From: Desulfovibrio cuneatus DSM 11391 | GTDB taxonomy: Bacteria > Desulfobacterota > Desulfovibrionia > Desulfovibrionales > Desulfovibrionaceae | NCBI RefSeq assembly: GCF_000430005.1 | Contig: NZ_AUCY01000014.1 | Coordinates: 46,630-110,629 of the forward strand | DNA: 64,000 bases | Direction of reading: 5' to 3' | Shown: in pieces, positions 63,902 through 64,000 of the stretch | Layout: each line of letters starts with the position of its first letter | Numbering within the stretch: the stretch's first letter is position 1 | Position numbers and translations under genes: made by a program | The notes under the pieces: model-generated | Told to the model about the DNA's origin: nothing | What the model saw: only the letters and a program-made list of their open reading frames with translations | Database searches by the model: none

Positions 63902-64000
63902 AATGGGTAGTGTCCAGAATTTTTCGCACATTTTGTAGCAGCCATGTGGGTTAGCTTTGGTGGCTTATACCGAAATCTCTTGTTTCATATTCATGTATCG
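63902..64000. mobile_element. Possible end of an insertion element (window edge)
   Basis: The sequence GGGTAGTGTCCAGAATTTTT begins exactly where the second Rhs toxin match stops. A TGTCC-type terminus followed by AT-rich sequence is common in insertion sequence ends, but only 99 bases are visible and no transposase can be read, so this remains a suggestion. Confidence 0.3.

Overview
The window reads as chromosome of a motile, Gram-negative, anaerobic sulfate-reducing bacterium of the Desulfovibrio type (Desulfovibrionaceae or a close relative). The evidence is an hdrCBA cluster with the short HdrA used in flavin-based electron transfer, the flagellar arrangements flgL-csrA-fliW and motA-motB-motB-fliL-fliN-fliO-fliP-fliQ, a Desulfovibrio-style outer-membrane porin, and two near-perfect sigma-54 promoters in front of the flagellar units. 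No rRNA, tRNA, CRISPR array or complete insertion sequence was seen.

Layout. 1-3.7 kb: hdrC-hdrB-hdrA on the minus strand, probably continuing into a downstream partner cut by the window edge. 3.9-6.7 kb: sigma-54 promoter, flgL, csrA, fliW. 6.8-11.6 kb: a hybrid sensor kinase and an unknown membrane-anchored exported protein. 11.6-17.1 kb: the seven-to-eight gene motor/export operon on the minus strand behind a second sigma-54 promoter. 17.3-25 kb: housekeeping genes (yggS, era, sfsA, a class I aminotransferase, pgi, rfbA). 25-31 kb: polyamine transporter genes, with potABC separated from potD by an AT-rich island holding two tandem paralogs. 31.5-41.5 kb: small regulators, a periplasmic rhodanese, then marR and a three-gene RND efflux system, an HD-domain protein and an exported protein. 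41.7-44.3 kb: a gene truncated by a repeat, a membrane protein, lgt. 44.4-59 kb: porin, metNI, a DASS-type anion transporter, an Rsm22-like protein, an MBL-fold hydrolase, purC, and a 998-residue PHP-like/membrane protein followed by an adhesin-N-terminus-like protein. 59.2-64 kb: an accessory region with a ParE/RHH toxin-antitoxin pair, an Rhs C-terminal toxin module, two paralogous small membrane proteins (candidate immunity proteins), and two copies of a roughly 400-bp repeat.

The strongest unexplained signals are repeats. One family of about 125-bp nested palindromes (TIR like GGGAAACGCTCAGTTATT...) occurs at least eight times in 64 kb, several times fused to the stop codon of the gene before it. 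A second repeat, about 400 bp, occurs three times: one copy truncates a coding sequence, and the other two frame the Rhs modules. In that region a [repeat - membrane protein (+) - Rhs toxin end (-)] unit appears twice in tandem, so the window probably captures the edge of a modular, recombination-driven Rhs toxin/immunity array whose immunity candidates are transcribed convergently to the toxin. All functional statements come from reading motifs by eye; no database search was possible.
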